From assembly GCA_025403435.1 (NCBI GenBank), contig CM046341.1:248001-312000 (forward strand): a stretch of DNA of 64,000 nt. Direction: 5' to 3'. The notes under the pieces were generated by a model. That model searched no databases. It was given only the letters and a program-made list of their open reading frames with translations, and was not told where the DNA came from. This document shows positions 1 through 11,300 of the stretch, one piece after another. The DNA is from Artocarpus heterophyllus (taxonomy: Eukaryota; Streptophyta; Magnoliopsida; Rosales; Moraceae). The translations under genes and the position numbers were made by a program. How positions within the stretch are numbered: the first letter of the stretch is position 1; each line of letters opens with the position of its first letter.

Positions 1-1212
1 TTTTTAGAGAATTTATATAATTTTTTATTCCAATATAATTCGACAGTTTAAAATTAGGCATTACTTGAGTATTTTTCTGTACTTTATGACATAAGCCCAT
101 TAGTTTTTGTTCCCACAAAGGTTTTCTATGGTATGATATTGCATGTCCAAACATCAGATGGGACTTAAATTACATAAAAAGTAAAAAATTTCAAAATTGA
201 AGGAATGCCATGAAGATGCTCCAATTTAATAATTAATAGTGTATTAATACTTTTTTTTGGGTAATTCAAGAGTTATTATTCCATAATTTGTGAAAGAAAT
301 ATTATTACCATATTAAGAAAAAGGTGAAAGTGGTTGGTTGAAAGTTGTAGGTGGGGCTTATCATCATGTCCACCAAATCAAAAGGATTAGGTGTGATGGA
401 TGTGGACTGTGTGGTTGCCCTCTCTTCTGAACACTCTCTCTCCTTCTATGGTTCTTTTGTCTTATTTTTTTAATATAACTAGATAATAAAAAACAAGGAA
501 TTGACCACTTGTGCTGAGGTGGGCCATGTTTATAGTATCCTCTTCTAGTCCATCCCATATCTATCCTTTACCTAGGGATTTGTAAAATTGATTTTTTGAA
601 AAAAAAAATTTTGGTTAATAATTTATTTTGAATAGATTTTGATATAAAAAAAAGTTTTTTAAACATCAAAATAATTTCAGTTTTTTTATTTTGTTAAAAT
701 CTTTTATTTTACTATAGTTATTTTTCTTATTTTTTTAAAAAAAATTGACAGTTTACCTATACATAAAAACATATTTTTTGATTTCAACAAAAAAAAAAGA
801 TCACTTCCTCAGTTTAAATTTTTTTTTGTCCCTTTTTTCAAATTCTTCCTATCTTATCTCTATCTTTTAGCACTTCTTGGATCATTGTTCTTTCATTTCA
901 GACTTTTTTTTTTGTTCTTGGCAATTTTGTTATTTAGTTCCAAAAATGGTAGCAATTTAGTTGTGATGGATGTTAAATTTTCATACATAATTACTGTAGT
1001 GTTTTAGCGTTTGTACCCAGAAGCTTCTTGTAGCCTGGCACTTTAGTCCTTGCAAACTTGTATTTAGTTAAGTTGGTCAATAAATTAAATTTTGTTACAC
1101 ATTTCAGTGGTTTGAGTTAAAATTGTTATTCTTTTGAAAATAGATTAACTAAATTTTGAAGTCAAAAAAAAAAAGTTTAGAGGCAAAAAGGCCAAACTAA
1201 GAAGTGTTTATG
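1..1212. other. AT-rich intergenic DNA, no gene seen
   Basis: No open frame with recognisable protein motifs on either strand. The sequence is poly(A)/poly(T)-rich. Bases about 575-870 resemble 29310-29560 (see the dispersed repeat entry). Confidence 0.7.
575..870 (+). repeat. Dispersed AT-rich repeat, copy 1
   Basis: The order of short blocks (a T-rich stretch, a 'gatat...aaaagttttttaaacatcaaaa' type segment, 'cagttatttttcttatttttttaaaaa', 'gtttacctatacataaaaa', then 'cagtttaaattttttttgtccctttttt') recurs in the same order at about 29310-29560. The two copies are diverged but clearly collinear. The family is not recognised; a degenerate non-autonomous element is likely. Confidence 0.5.
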
Positions 1213-1217
1213 GGACC

Positions 1218-1948
1218 TGTTGATGCTGGAGCTCGGCACAACACCGCGTGCGGGGACGCACGGTGGTCGGGTTTCCTGTTCTGCCTCTTGTTCAGCCTAG
1301 CTCGGCCTAGTCTGGTCAGATCTGCAAGAGGAGAGAAGGCCTCGGAGTAAGGGGACACTGGTTTGGTGTCTACCAAGGGCGGTCCGACGCTCAAGTCAGT
1401 GTTCTGACCGGGAAGAGCTAAGGAAAGGCAGAGTAGGCGAGGGAAGAATGCTCGTACCTTTTATGGTGGAGTTGATACTCCTATTTTATAGAGTTTAGCT
1501 TGGATCCGGGTATGGACCGGTTTGGCCCGTAACCCAGGTGTCCAGCGACATGTGTCACGATCTCTGGAGAAGGAGGATTGCCCAACGGAGGGTTGAGATG
1601 GTGCCACGTGGTGGTCTTTGGGTAAGTCGAACAGATCCTGGTCGGACGGGTCCCTGGTTGGACAGGTCCCTGGTCGGACGGGTCCCTGGTCGGACAGGTC
1701 CCTAGTCGGACGGGTCCCTGGTCGGACGGGTCTCTGGTTGGGCAGATCTTGGTCGGACAGGTCCCTGGTCGGACAGGTCTCTGGTCGGACAGATCCCCTG
1801 GTCGGACAGGTATCTGGTCGGACAGGTCCTTGGTCGGACAGATACCATCCTGGTCGGATTGGTCATTTCAGCCAACCTGTTCGAGTGCTCAGTTTTAAGA
1901 GAGTATGAACTTCAGATGATTTTCTCATCATGGAGATTTCCCTCAACA
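1218..1948 (-). mobile_element. Solo LTR of a Tat-type Ty3/gypsy retrotransposon
   Basis: The 731-bp unit has matching inverted ends (TGTTG at 1218 and CAACA ending at 1948). It is flanked by a perfect 5-bp target site duplication GGACC at 1213-1217 and 1949-1953, so it is a complete solo LTR. Read on the minus strand it parallels the 3' LTR at 41241-41865: both start TGTTGAGGG, both have a 'GACACCTGGGT' block followed by a TATA box (here minus strand, about 1481-1490), a 'CTTGAGC.TCGGA' block, 'CCTCTTGCAG', and an end in GCATCAACA. It is GC-richer than its surroundings. No internal coding DNA remains, as expected after LTR-LTR recombination. Confidence 0.88.
1636..1863. repeat. Minisatellite, about 14 units of about 17 bp, inside the solo LTR
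   Basis: The core CTGGTCGGACAGGTCC recurs about 14 times with point variants (ggttgg, ctagtc, ttggtc) and a period near 17 bp. In LTR orientation it lies between the LTR start and the TATA box, so within U3. The open frame through it (1618-1908) only reflects the repeat and is not a gene. Confidence 0.9.
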
Positions 1949-1953
1949 GGACC

Positions 1954-3678
1954 AAAGTGCTAAAATCTCAAAGCAAAATTTGTTGGCTGTTTGGAGTAGC
2001 CTCTCCTCTTTCCTTTGCATTCTCACATTGCGCCTCCACCAATTTCCTTCCTCTTCTTTGCTTGATAATGGAGTACTGTACTCTTTGTTAATAGAAATTT
2101 AACTAATGCAAAATTTATTTATATATGTTGGATATACCAATTGCAATATGAGATTTCTTACTGGATTTTGTGGCAATGATCATGTTGTTCTTGCCTTTGT
2201 TCATTGAAGCGCACATATAAGAGGCCTGCCTTCGACCCAAATCTCATCCGCATGCACTGTATATGGGGTACAAATCTCGGGAGAATGGACTTGTTTAAAT
2301 AGTTATGTTAGTATTTTTAATATTTTTTTGATTGTTCAGCGAAGGAATGTGCTCCCGACTCCTTAGACCGACCCCATCATCTCGATCCTGTCGAAACAAC
2401 AATATCACTTCAAGGATGCCAACTAATCAACATCAACAAAGGAATTAAAGCTATTTATTTTGAGATATTTATGATATATGCCACCTAGTTTACAATTGGA
2501 TTGATTTATGCTACATGTTTAAAAAATTATTTTAAAATATGCTATAGTGACATAAGTAAAATTTATATATCGACCAAAATACCTACAAACTAAACCTAGT
2601 TTTTTCTTTCTTTCTTTCTTTGGATGTTGACCAATATGTTAAAGTATATTTAGTTATTTCTAATATAAGTGATGCTGTATTTGTGACATTCTCTTCAAAC
2701 ATTTTTTTCATAGTATAAATCAATCCAACTTTAAAATTTGTGGCATTTTATTAAAGAGCCCCTTCATCTTCCATTAGTCTAAATAAAATTGTGGGTGCCA
2801 GCCGCGGTTTTCTCAAGAGGCCAGTTGACAGCTTTTCCCTCTAGTTCGAGTGGGCCAATATTCATTTAATCAACTCATTCTAAAGTTCAATTAAACAAAA
2901 CTAAGCCTTCTCCATTAACTTGACATTACATGAATGCTAAATTATTGTTGTTGTTGTTGTTGTTGTTATTTCAAAGAATTGAATCTTCATTCGACTAATA
3001 AATTAGTACAAACAAAGATTCAATATAGCCGCCCACTAGGCACCAAAGATCCCGGATACCGATTGGATTTACCAGTATATAATCATATCACATGGATAAC
3101 CAATGACATCAAGACCTATAGAGAAAGACCCCACTCGACACTTATAATAGAGCTTATCAACAGCTCAAAGTCAGACTCCACAATTGTCAATGGATGTAGC
3201 CAACCGACAAAAACCAAATTTACCCTAGTGAGGGTAGTAACAATCTGGCGTAGAAACAATTCTAGCCAACAAAATCTCATACCCCACTGCTAATTAATGG
3301 GTGTATAATCCAAAACAAACTCAGAGGTAAGAATATCACCTCCTTTATTTCACACCAAACAAACAAAAAAAAACAAAAATATAGTATAAATGAAACTAAA
3401 AATATGGAGGGAAAACCCTGACTGGAAGTGACCCACTACCGCCACCGTCCCTTTCGTTTCTGGCTGTGTGATCTGGGCTGATCACCAGTGATCTACCCCT
3501 CTACCACCATCTCTGTCTGTCCCATACTCCAAATAGGTGGAGCAAGCTTGGCTTCGTCGAAAAACACCACCTTCAACGGTCCCCAATCACCTCTTCCCTC
3601 CTCCGGCCACAGCCGAAGCCTAAGCACCACTGACATTCCCTTTCTTCCCCCAATGGTTTGTTCTTGCTTCCTTGCATG
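1954..3678. other. Intergenic DNA with low-complexity patches
   Basis: No supportable gene. It holds a (TTG)n microsatellite at about 2943-2967 and a (TTTC)n patch at about 2608-2625. The open frame at 2934-3293 starts inside the microsatellite and shows no known motif. The GC-richer stretch 3420-3678, immediately left of the LARD insertion, resembles a leader or LTR fragment but cannot be assigned. Confidence 0.5.
2943..2967. repeat. (TTG)n microsatellite
   Basis: Eight TTG units preceded by 'aaatta'. It produces the poly-Cys run seen in one frame. Confidence 0.9.
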
Positions 3679-5332
3679 ATTTATGTAACACCCGAGATTT
3701 TTAGTGCATTAAAAATGCATTAAATTAAAGATTATGTTAAGACAAAATACAATTAAAGGAAAATACTGTATAATAAGATGGAAAATTATACAGTGTCAGA
3801 GCAACGCAGTATAAGAATTGAATTGTGTGGACCATAATTTTATTTTATACTTTGTATAAAAGAAAAGAAAAGAAAAAAAAAAAAAGAAAAATCAGAAAAA
3901 ATATCACACAAACTCGACTTTCTCTCTCCTCTTTCTCTCTCTAGATTTTCTCTCTCTCTCCTCAAAATCTCGTTTGAGATTCCGGCGTTATTTTTCGACA
4001 CCTCCCATACCAGTGGGAAGCTCTCGTTGAGCTGAGCCCAACGAGGTGTCGTGCCACCCAAATAGCCGCCGGAGGAGGGCTCACGCGCCGCCCAAAGTGG
4101 CGGCAAAACCCATATTTTCCCGACGTCATTTCTCCGCCGTCTGACTACCAATTGACGTGATTTTGGTGTCTATGGACTCAGTGTGAGGAGAGGAACAAGA
4201 TGGTACCAATTTCCCAGCTCAATTTTGGCTGGAAAGGCTTCACCGGAGCTGCCCCGTCGCCGCCGTGGAGCCGTCGTCGGAGCCGCCGCATATGGTGGCG
4301 GTGTGGCACACCGCCGGTGCCAAAACGTTCAGAGGGCGACGGCGAGCAAGACCCCTCGGTCAATTGCTCCGTTCCGCCGCCCCTCGCCGGAGATCGTGGA
4401 TGCCCGCCACCGTCGCCGTGGGTGTGTTTGGGTTGGCCAATTTAGGCCGTTTTGTGCCAAATTGAAGGCACAAACACCTTCAGAGGACCGAGAGGAAGAA
4501 ATTCGGTACCTCAATTGCACGAAATGATGGCCGGAGGACGGAGAACGGCGTCTCCGTCGTGCACCGCCGTGGAGCTAGGTGGGGCCGCCGTTCCACGCGG
4601 TGTTGAGCTGCCCCACCGCAGGGGAAACACTCAGAGGAGGTCGGGGAAGAAAACGCCCACCTCAATTTCACGGTACCGTCGCCGGAGGACCGAAATCGGA
4701 GCCGCCGGTTTCCGCCGAGAGTTCCGCCTTCGAATTGCTATGTTGGAGGCCGAATTGGGTGAAATTGACCCCACCAATCGACTCAGGAGGGTCGAATTAG
4801 GGGGGGTAGGCTCGAGCTCAGCCCTCAACGGAGCCAACCGCCGCCGGTCAACGGCGGTCAACGCCGGTCAACGGCCGGTCAAGGGCAAAATGGGATTTTG
4901 TGATCCGGACCTCCGATCGAAGATCCGAGACCGCCTCCCGACTCGTTTCGACGCTCTGAACGCAATGGTGACCTCCGTTCGAGCAAATTCTACTCCGATG
5001 AAAATCGTCCGGTACCGACTGCACGTAGATCGAGGCGATTCAAGCAGCAATATCGGAGTCCAGAAGGACAGTTTCAAGAATGCATGATCTCCAGGAAGCA
5101 TTCCTAGCCATTTATGGTCGCTCGAGGAGCACTGCAGAGGATGCTTCACATACTGTGGATGCAGCGAGATACAACTGGATCTGCTTAGCTTGGAGTTCAA
5201 GACACAAAAGCCGACCAATGGAAGGAAAAGGAACGAGAAAGGAACGGAATAGAGAACGCTAGAGCATAGTTTGGGTAAGTTTCAAACCTCACCTACAGCA
5301 TGAAGTAAATGATTTTTAAATGTTTATTTATA

Positions 5333-5860
5333 TGATTTGCAAATGTGTTTGCAATTGTTAAGCAAGTTTCTTTTAAAGTATATTTGCATTTATTATGCAA
5401 AAAGTTTTAAAGTTCAAGAAAAAGAATTGCAATGAAATTGCAATCGTTATGTTAAAGGTTTATTTGCATATTGATATGCATAACGTTATTTAAAAGTTTA
5501 AGTTATGATTGTTAAAGTATTGAAAGTATATTTTGCATTATGACAATGCAAAATGTTTAATAGTTTAAGTTATAAGTTTCATGTTGCATTTGCTATGAAA
5601 TAAGTTGCATTTATTGTGCAATAAATTTAAGAATAAAAGTTATAGCTTGCAAAATGTGTTTGCATTTTATGATGTATTTATTAAGCAATATGTTGCATTT
5701 GTTATGCAATGAGTGTTAGAATGCAAATTATGATTTGCAAAATGTGTTTACATTTTATGTTGCATTTGTTATGCAATGAGTTGCATTTATTATGCAATTG
5801 GTTTTATAGTATAAGCTATGAATTGCAAGTGTATTGCATATGATGTGATTGCATTTGAAA
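5333..5860. repeat. Array of TTGCAT/ATGCAA half-sites in the LARD LTR (also 9960-10500)
   Basis: The hexamers TTGCAT and ATGCAA recur many times in irregular alternation. They often face each other across 5-6 bases (for example TTGCATTTATTATGCAA), giving repeated small palindromes. The same array is present in the 3' LTR at about 9960-10500. Confidence 0.8.
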
Positions 5861-6229
5861 TGCTCACTAAAGTTAATAAGAAGGTAACGTTAAGATAAAA
5901 AGAAAGTGTCGTACCAGCCTCTTTGTTATGAGGTAATGAAAGTGAAATTAAAGTGTGACCTCCTAAAGGTGAGGTACAAGACCTCAATGTTTGATGGTCT
6001 CAAGTCTTCCGCAAGGGAAGCATCATTTATATGATCTCATGATTAATGAGTTGGTACGAACACTAAAGTAAAGTAAGGAAAATGAAGGTTACAAGATAAA
6101 GAAAGTTAAGGAACAAGAATAAAGGTTGAGAAAGAAATGAATATTTAAGTTTATAGAATGTTCATAATATGCTCATAATTGAAGTTAATAATTGAGCATA
6201 AATGGAGTCATGCATTCTGATGTTACTTG

Positions 6230-6680
6230 AATGCTTTTTTATGAAATGTTTATATGTTACATTTATGGAAAACATTCTGAAAAATGTTTACGATAAATGT
6301 TTATGAAGAACGTTTTCATGTTTTCAAGAAACGGTTTATGAACGACGTTTTAAGAAAAACGTTCAAGAAATGTTTTAAGAGAAAGGTTTTACATTAAATG
6401 TTTATGAAAAACATTTCATGTTTGCAAGAAAAGGGTTACGAATGACGTTTTAAGAAAAACGTTGAAGAAATGTTTTACGAAAAACGTTTATGCAAAACGT
6501 TTCAGAAATGTTTTATGAAAAACGTCTTCAGAAATGTTCTATGAAAGACGTTTATGAAGAACGTTTTTAGAAATGTTTAAGGAAAACGTTTATGAAAAAT
6601 ATTTTCATAAATGTTTATGGAAAACGTTCATGAAGAACGTTTCAAGAGAAAGGTTTTCATGAGAAAAGTTTTAAAGCATG
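6230..6680. repeat. Degenerate tandem array built on AACGTT/ATGTTT in the LARD LTR (also 10865-11305)
   Basis: About 20 or more imperfect repeats of the type 'ATGAAAAACGTTT' or 'AGAAATGTTT' follow one another. The AAACGTTT core is a perfect palindrome containing a CpG in otherwise AT-rich DNA. The same array occupies about 10865-11305 in the other LTR. Confidence 0.8.
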
Positions 6681-7228
6681 TTTAAATGCTTTGTGAGATT
6701 ATGTTTGAACTTGCTGAGCGAAAGCTCATTAAAAGTTTTTCATGCTGTAGGTAATTTATGGGTGACCAATGGGACCCGTTAGAAGAGCTGGGTGCTGCGG
6801 AGGACAGATGCGAGATTTGGGTATGGATACCATCACTGTTTGCTTCCGCTACGTAAAGAAAATGTTTTCCATTGTTTAATGTTGTGTTTTCAAAGTTTAA
6901 AGAAAACCAGAGTTTTAAGAATTGTGTTCAAAGTTTTAAGATACAGTTTATAAACTGTTTTATGTAATTATAAAGTAAAGTTTTAAACTATGATTTAATA
7001 AGTGTTTCTTATTAAGTATTGAGAAACGATTTGAAATGATTTTAAGGTCAAGTGTTGAGCGATGTCTCCACTTGAATGCGACGGAGGTCGCGTCAGTTTT
7101 AAAGAACGTTTAAGGAAAGAAAAAAAAATTTGTTACAGTATTTTCTTACTAAGTAAGTAAGATTACTGTTTACGAAACGATGATTTATGAAAGTAAAGTG
7201 ACTGCCCGAAAAGGCGGGTCGTCACAGG

Positions 7229-7240
7229 TGGTATCAGAGC
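7229..7240 (+). promoter_or_regulatory. Primer binding site (tRNA-iMet type)
   Basis: TGGTATCAGAGC lies two bases after the 5' LTR. It matches the canonical plant initiator-methionine tRNA primer site that starts minus-strand DNA synthesis. Confidence 0.92.
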
Positions 7241-8302
7241 AGTATCCTGCCATCCCATTTCGCGCTGTCATATGTCCGCTACACCATAGCTCAAGTAAGT
7301 AAGTTAAGTTAAGAAGAAAGAAAAGTTAGAATTTAATGAATACGTATTTATGTTAGGCGTAGCCTTTGATATTGGCACACCTAGATATGCAACGAGAAGA
7401 CAAAGGTCAAAGGATGAATGTGATGATATATGCTAGAATGTCCTCGCAAGTCGACTGTAGTCGTCGTCTCTTAGCGATATCAAGTCAACGATGATAAAAC
7501 GTGCTCATTGATGGTCAACAGATGGCCGACAGCTCAAAATCAAGAAGATGAGCTTGTGACACGTTATGATGTTTAGGCGCACAATGGTGTCTCCGTAGGA
7601 GCAAATATTACTCTGTTGGAGTTATTCTATATTGGCTACACGTATAACGAGGAAAAGTGGATCAAGATAACAGAATAATGAAGGTTTGAAGTGATTTCAG
7701 TGCTTTATGGAACGAAAGTGCCTGAGAGCAACTTGACGTTAGATCATTAATTATGTGATTTGATAGGGCTTAAGCACTCCTTCGCTAAGCTGAGACATGC
7801 GAATGAGCTCGTAACTGCCCGGATGGGAAATACGATCAAGGCAACGATGCCCAATCTAACAGCAGAAACCTCACAGATTGGAGGATGGAAGCTGGAAATT
7901 ATACGTTATGAGGAAAATTACGCAAAATGTCATTTTAGAATGGATATAGAAACAGAAATTATGGATTTTGTGGTCGGGTGACCCTGATCTTTAGAAGGAA
8001 ACGAAGAGATTAGAATGAAAATGAACCCTATTTCTAAGAATAGCATTCAATGATGGAATGCTAAACCTTTAGATGAATGGAAACTGCGCTCAAATGTTGG
8101 AAGATCAGAGTTGCGCAGCAGAAGTGTGGTGTACAATTTAAAGGAATATGTCAAGAACATGATGAAAATTGTTGAAGTTTCAAGATGAAGGCTCAGTTTT
8201 AATGAAAAAGTAATGATCAAGGAAGTATGTTAAGAACGAAAAAGGATGACAAGGAAGATGAACTACCTATGAAGGTTCTAATTTTCGAGGACGAAAATTG
8301 TT
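7241..8302 (+). other. Internal region of the LARD-like element, no recognisable protein
   Basis: The longest methionine-started open frame is 73 codons (7760-7981). Its product is unrelated to any retroelement domain I recognise. Stops are frequent in every frame. The region probably keeps only packaging and reverse-transcription signals plus decayed coding sequence. Confidence 0.6.
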
Positions 8303-8315
8303 AAGGAGGGAAGAT
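8303..8315 (+). promoter_or_regulatory. Polypurine tract of the LARD-like element
   Basis: The purine run AAGGAGGGAAGA directly abuts the 3' LTR start (TG at 8316), the standard position for the plus-strand primer. Confidence 0.88.
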
Positions 8316-11300
8316 TGTAACACCCGAGATTTTTAGTGCATTAAAAATGCATTAAATTAAAGATTATGTTAAGACAAAATACAATTAAAGGAAAATACTG
8401 TATAATAAGATGGAAAATTATACAGTGTTAGAGCAACACAGTATAAGAATTGAATTGTGTGGACCACAATTTTATTTTATACTTTTTATAAAAGAAAAGA
8501 AAAGAAAAAAAAAAAAAAGGAAAATCAGAAAATATCACACAAACTCGACTTTCTCTCTCCTCTTTCTCTCTCTAGATTTTCTCTCTCTCTCCTCAAAATC
8601 TCGTTTGAGATTCCGGCGTTATTTTTCGACACCTCCCATACCAGTGGGAAGCTCTCGTTGAGCTGAGTCCAACGAGGTGTCGTGCCACCCAAATAGACGC
8701 CGGAGGGAGCCTCACGCGCCGCCCAAAGTGGCGGCGAAACCCATTTTTTCCCGACGTCATATCTCCGCCGTCCGACCACCAATCGACGTGATTTTGGTGT
8801 CTATGGACTCAGTGTGATGAGAGGAACAAGATGGTACCAATTTTCCAGCTCAATTTTGGCTGGAAAGGCTTCGCCGGAGCTGCCCCGTCGCCGCCGTGGA
8901 GCCGTCGTCGGAGCCGCCGCATATGGTGGCGGTGTGGCACACCGCCGGTGCCAAAACGTTCAGAGGGCGACGGCGAGCAAGACCCCTCGGTCAATTGCTC
9001 CGTTCCGCCGCCCCTCGCCGGAGATCGTGGATGCCCGCCACCGTCGCCGTGGGTGTGTTTGGGTTGGCCAATTTAGGCCGTTTTGTGCCAAATTGAAGGC
9101 ACAAACACCTTCAGAGGACCGAGAGGAAGAAATTCGGTACCTCAATTGCACGAAATGATGGCCGGAGGACGGAGAACGGCGTCTCCGTCGTGCACCGCCG
9201 TGGAGCTAGGTGGGGCCGCCGTTCCACGCGGTGTTGAGCTGCCCCACCGCAGGGGAAACACTCAGAGGAGGTCGGGGAAGAAAACGCCCACCTCAATTTC
9301 ACGGTACCGTCGCCGGAGGACCGAAATCGGAGCCGCCGGTTTCCGCCGAGAGTTCCGCCTTCGAATTGCTATGTTGGAGGCCGAATTGGGTGAAATTGAC
9401 CCCACCAATCGACTCAGGAGGGTCGAATTAGGGGGTGTAGGCTCGAGCTCAGCCCTCAACGGAGCCAACCGCCGCCGGTCAACGGCCGGTCAACGCCGGT
9501 CAAAGGCTGGTCAAGGGCCAAATGGGATTTTGTGATCCGGACCTCCGATCGAAGATCCGAGACCGCCTCCCGACTCGTTTCGACGCTCTGAACGCAATGG
9601 TGACCTCCGTTCGAGCAAATTCTACTCCGATAAAAATCGTCCGGTACCGACTGCACGCGGATCGAGGCGATTCAAACAGCAATATCGGAGTCCAGAATGA
9701 CTGTTTCAAGAATGAATGATCTCCAGGAAGCATTCCTAGCCATTTATGGTCGCTCGAGGAGCACTGCAGAGGATGCTTCACATACTGTAGATGCAGCGAG
9801 ATACAACTGGATCTGCTTAGCTTGGAGTTCAAGACACAAAAGCCGACCAATGGAAGGAAAAGGAACGAGAAAGGAACGGAATAGAGAACGCGAGAGTATA
9901 GTTCGGGTAAGTTTCAAACCTCACCTACAGCATGAAGTAAATGATTTTTAAATGTTTATTTATATGATTTGCAAATGTGTTTGCAATTGTTAAGCAAGTT
10001 TCTTTTAAAGTATATTTGCATTTATTATGCAAAAAGTTTTAAAGTTCAAGAAAAAGAATTGCAATGAAATTGCAATCGTTATGTTAAAGGTTTATTGGCA
10101 TATTGATATGCATAACGTTTTTAAAAAGTTTAAGTTATGATTGTTAAAGTATTGAAAGTATATTTTGCATTATGACAATGCAAAATGTTTAATAGTTTAA
10201 GTTATAAGTTTCATGTTGCATTTGCTATGAAATAAGTTGCATTTATTGTGCAATAAATTTAAGAATAAAAGTTATAGCTTGCAAAATGTGTTTGCATTTT
10301 ATGATGTATTTATTAAGCAATATGTTGCATTTGTTATGCAATGAGTGTTAGAATGCAAATTATGATTTGCAAAATGTGTTTACATTTTATGTTGCATTTG
10401 TTATGCAATGAGTTGCATTTATTATGCAATTGGTTTTATAGTATAAGCTATGAATTGCAAGTGTATTGCATATGATGTGATTGCATTTGAAATGCTCACT
10501 AAAGTTAATAAGAAGGTAACGTTAAGATAAAAAGAAAGTGTCGTACCAGCCTCTTTGTTATGAGGTAATGAAAGTGAAATTAAAGTGTGACCTCCTAAAG
10601 GTGAGGTACAAGACCTCAATGTTTGATGGTCTCAAGTCTTCCGCAAGGGAAGCATCATTTATATGATCTCATGATTAATGAGTTGGTACGAACACTAAAG
10701 TAAAGTAAGGAAAATGAAGGTTACAAGATAAAGAAAGTTAAGGAACAAGAATAAAGGTTGAGAAAGAAATGAATATTTAAGTTTATAGAATGTTCATAAT
10801 ATGCTCATAATTGAAGTTAATAATTGAGCATAAATGGAGTCATGCATTCTGATGTTACTTGAATGCTTTTTTATGAAATGTTTATATGTTACATTTATGG
10901 AAAACATTCTGAAAAATGTTTACGATAAATGTTTATGAAGAACGTTTTCATGTTTTCAAGAAACGGTTTATGAACGACGTTTTAAGAAAAACGTTCAAGA
11001 AATGTATTTAAGAGAAAGGTTTTACATTAAATGTTTATGAAAAACATTTCATGTTTGCAAGAAAAGGTTTACGAATGACGTTTTAAGAAAAACGTTGAAG
11101 AAATGTTTTACGAAAAACGTTTATGCAAAACGTTTCAGAAATGTTTTATGAAAAACGTCTTCAGAAATGTTCTATGAAAGACGTTTATGAAGAACGTTTT
11201 TAGAAATGTTTAAGGAAAACGTTTATGAAAAATATTTTCATAAATGTTTATGGAAAACGTTCATGAAGAACGTTTCAAGAGAAAGGTTTTCATGAGAAAA

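Larger units (their letters stand above)
3684..7226 (+). repeat. 5' LTR of the LARD-like element
   Basis: 3543 bp, starting TG and ending CA. It has three compositional parts: an AT-rich start with a pyrimidine-rich stretch (to about 4000), a GC- and CpG-rich block (about 4000-5260) rich in CCGCCG and GGTCAACG motifs, and an AT-rich part with palindromic hexamer arrays (5330-6680), followed by the 'ctgagcgaaagctca' block near 6713 and a short tail. The long open frame at 4452-5087 is Arg-rich, has no known motif and is disrupted in the other LTR, so I do not call it a gene. Confidence 0.93.

Noticed and set aside
1618..1908. 96-codon frame coding a Gly-Arg-Thr repeat protein
   Set aside because: It is only the minisatellite of the solo LTR read in one frame.
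2934..3293. 119-codon frame starting with poly-Cys
   Set aside because: The start is a TTG microsatellite and the rest matches nothing I recognise. No flanking gene signals.
4452..5087. 211-codon open frame in the GC-rich part of the LARD 5' LTR
   Set aside because: Arg/Pro/Gly-rich with no motif. Competing frames are open on both strands because of composition. The counterpart in the 3' LTR is cut to 150 codons by an indel.
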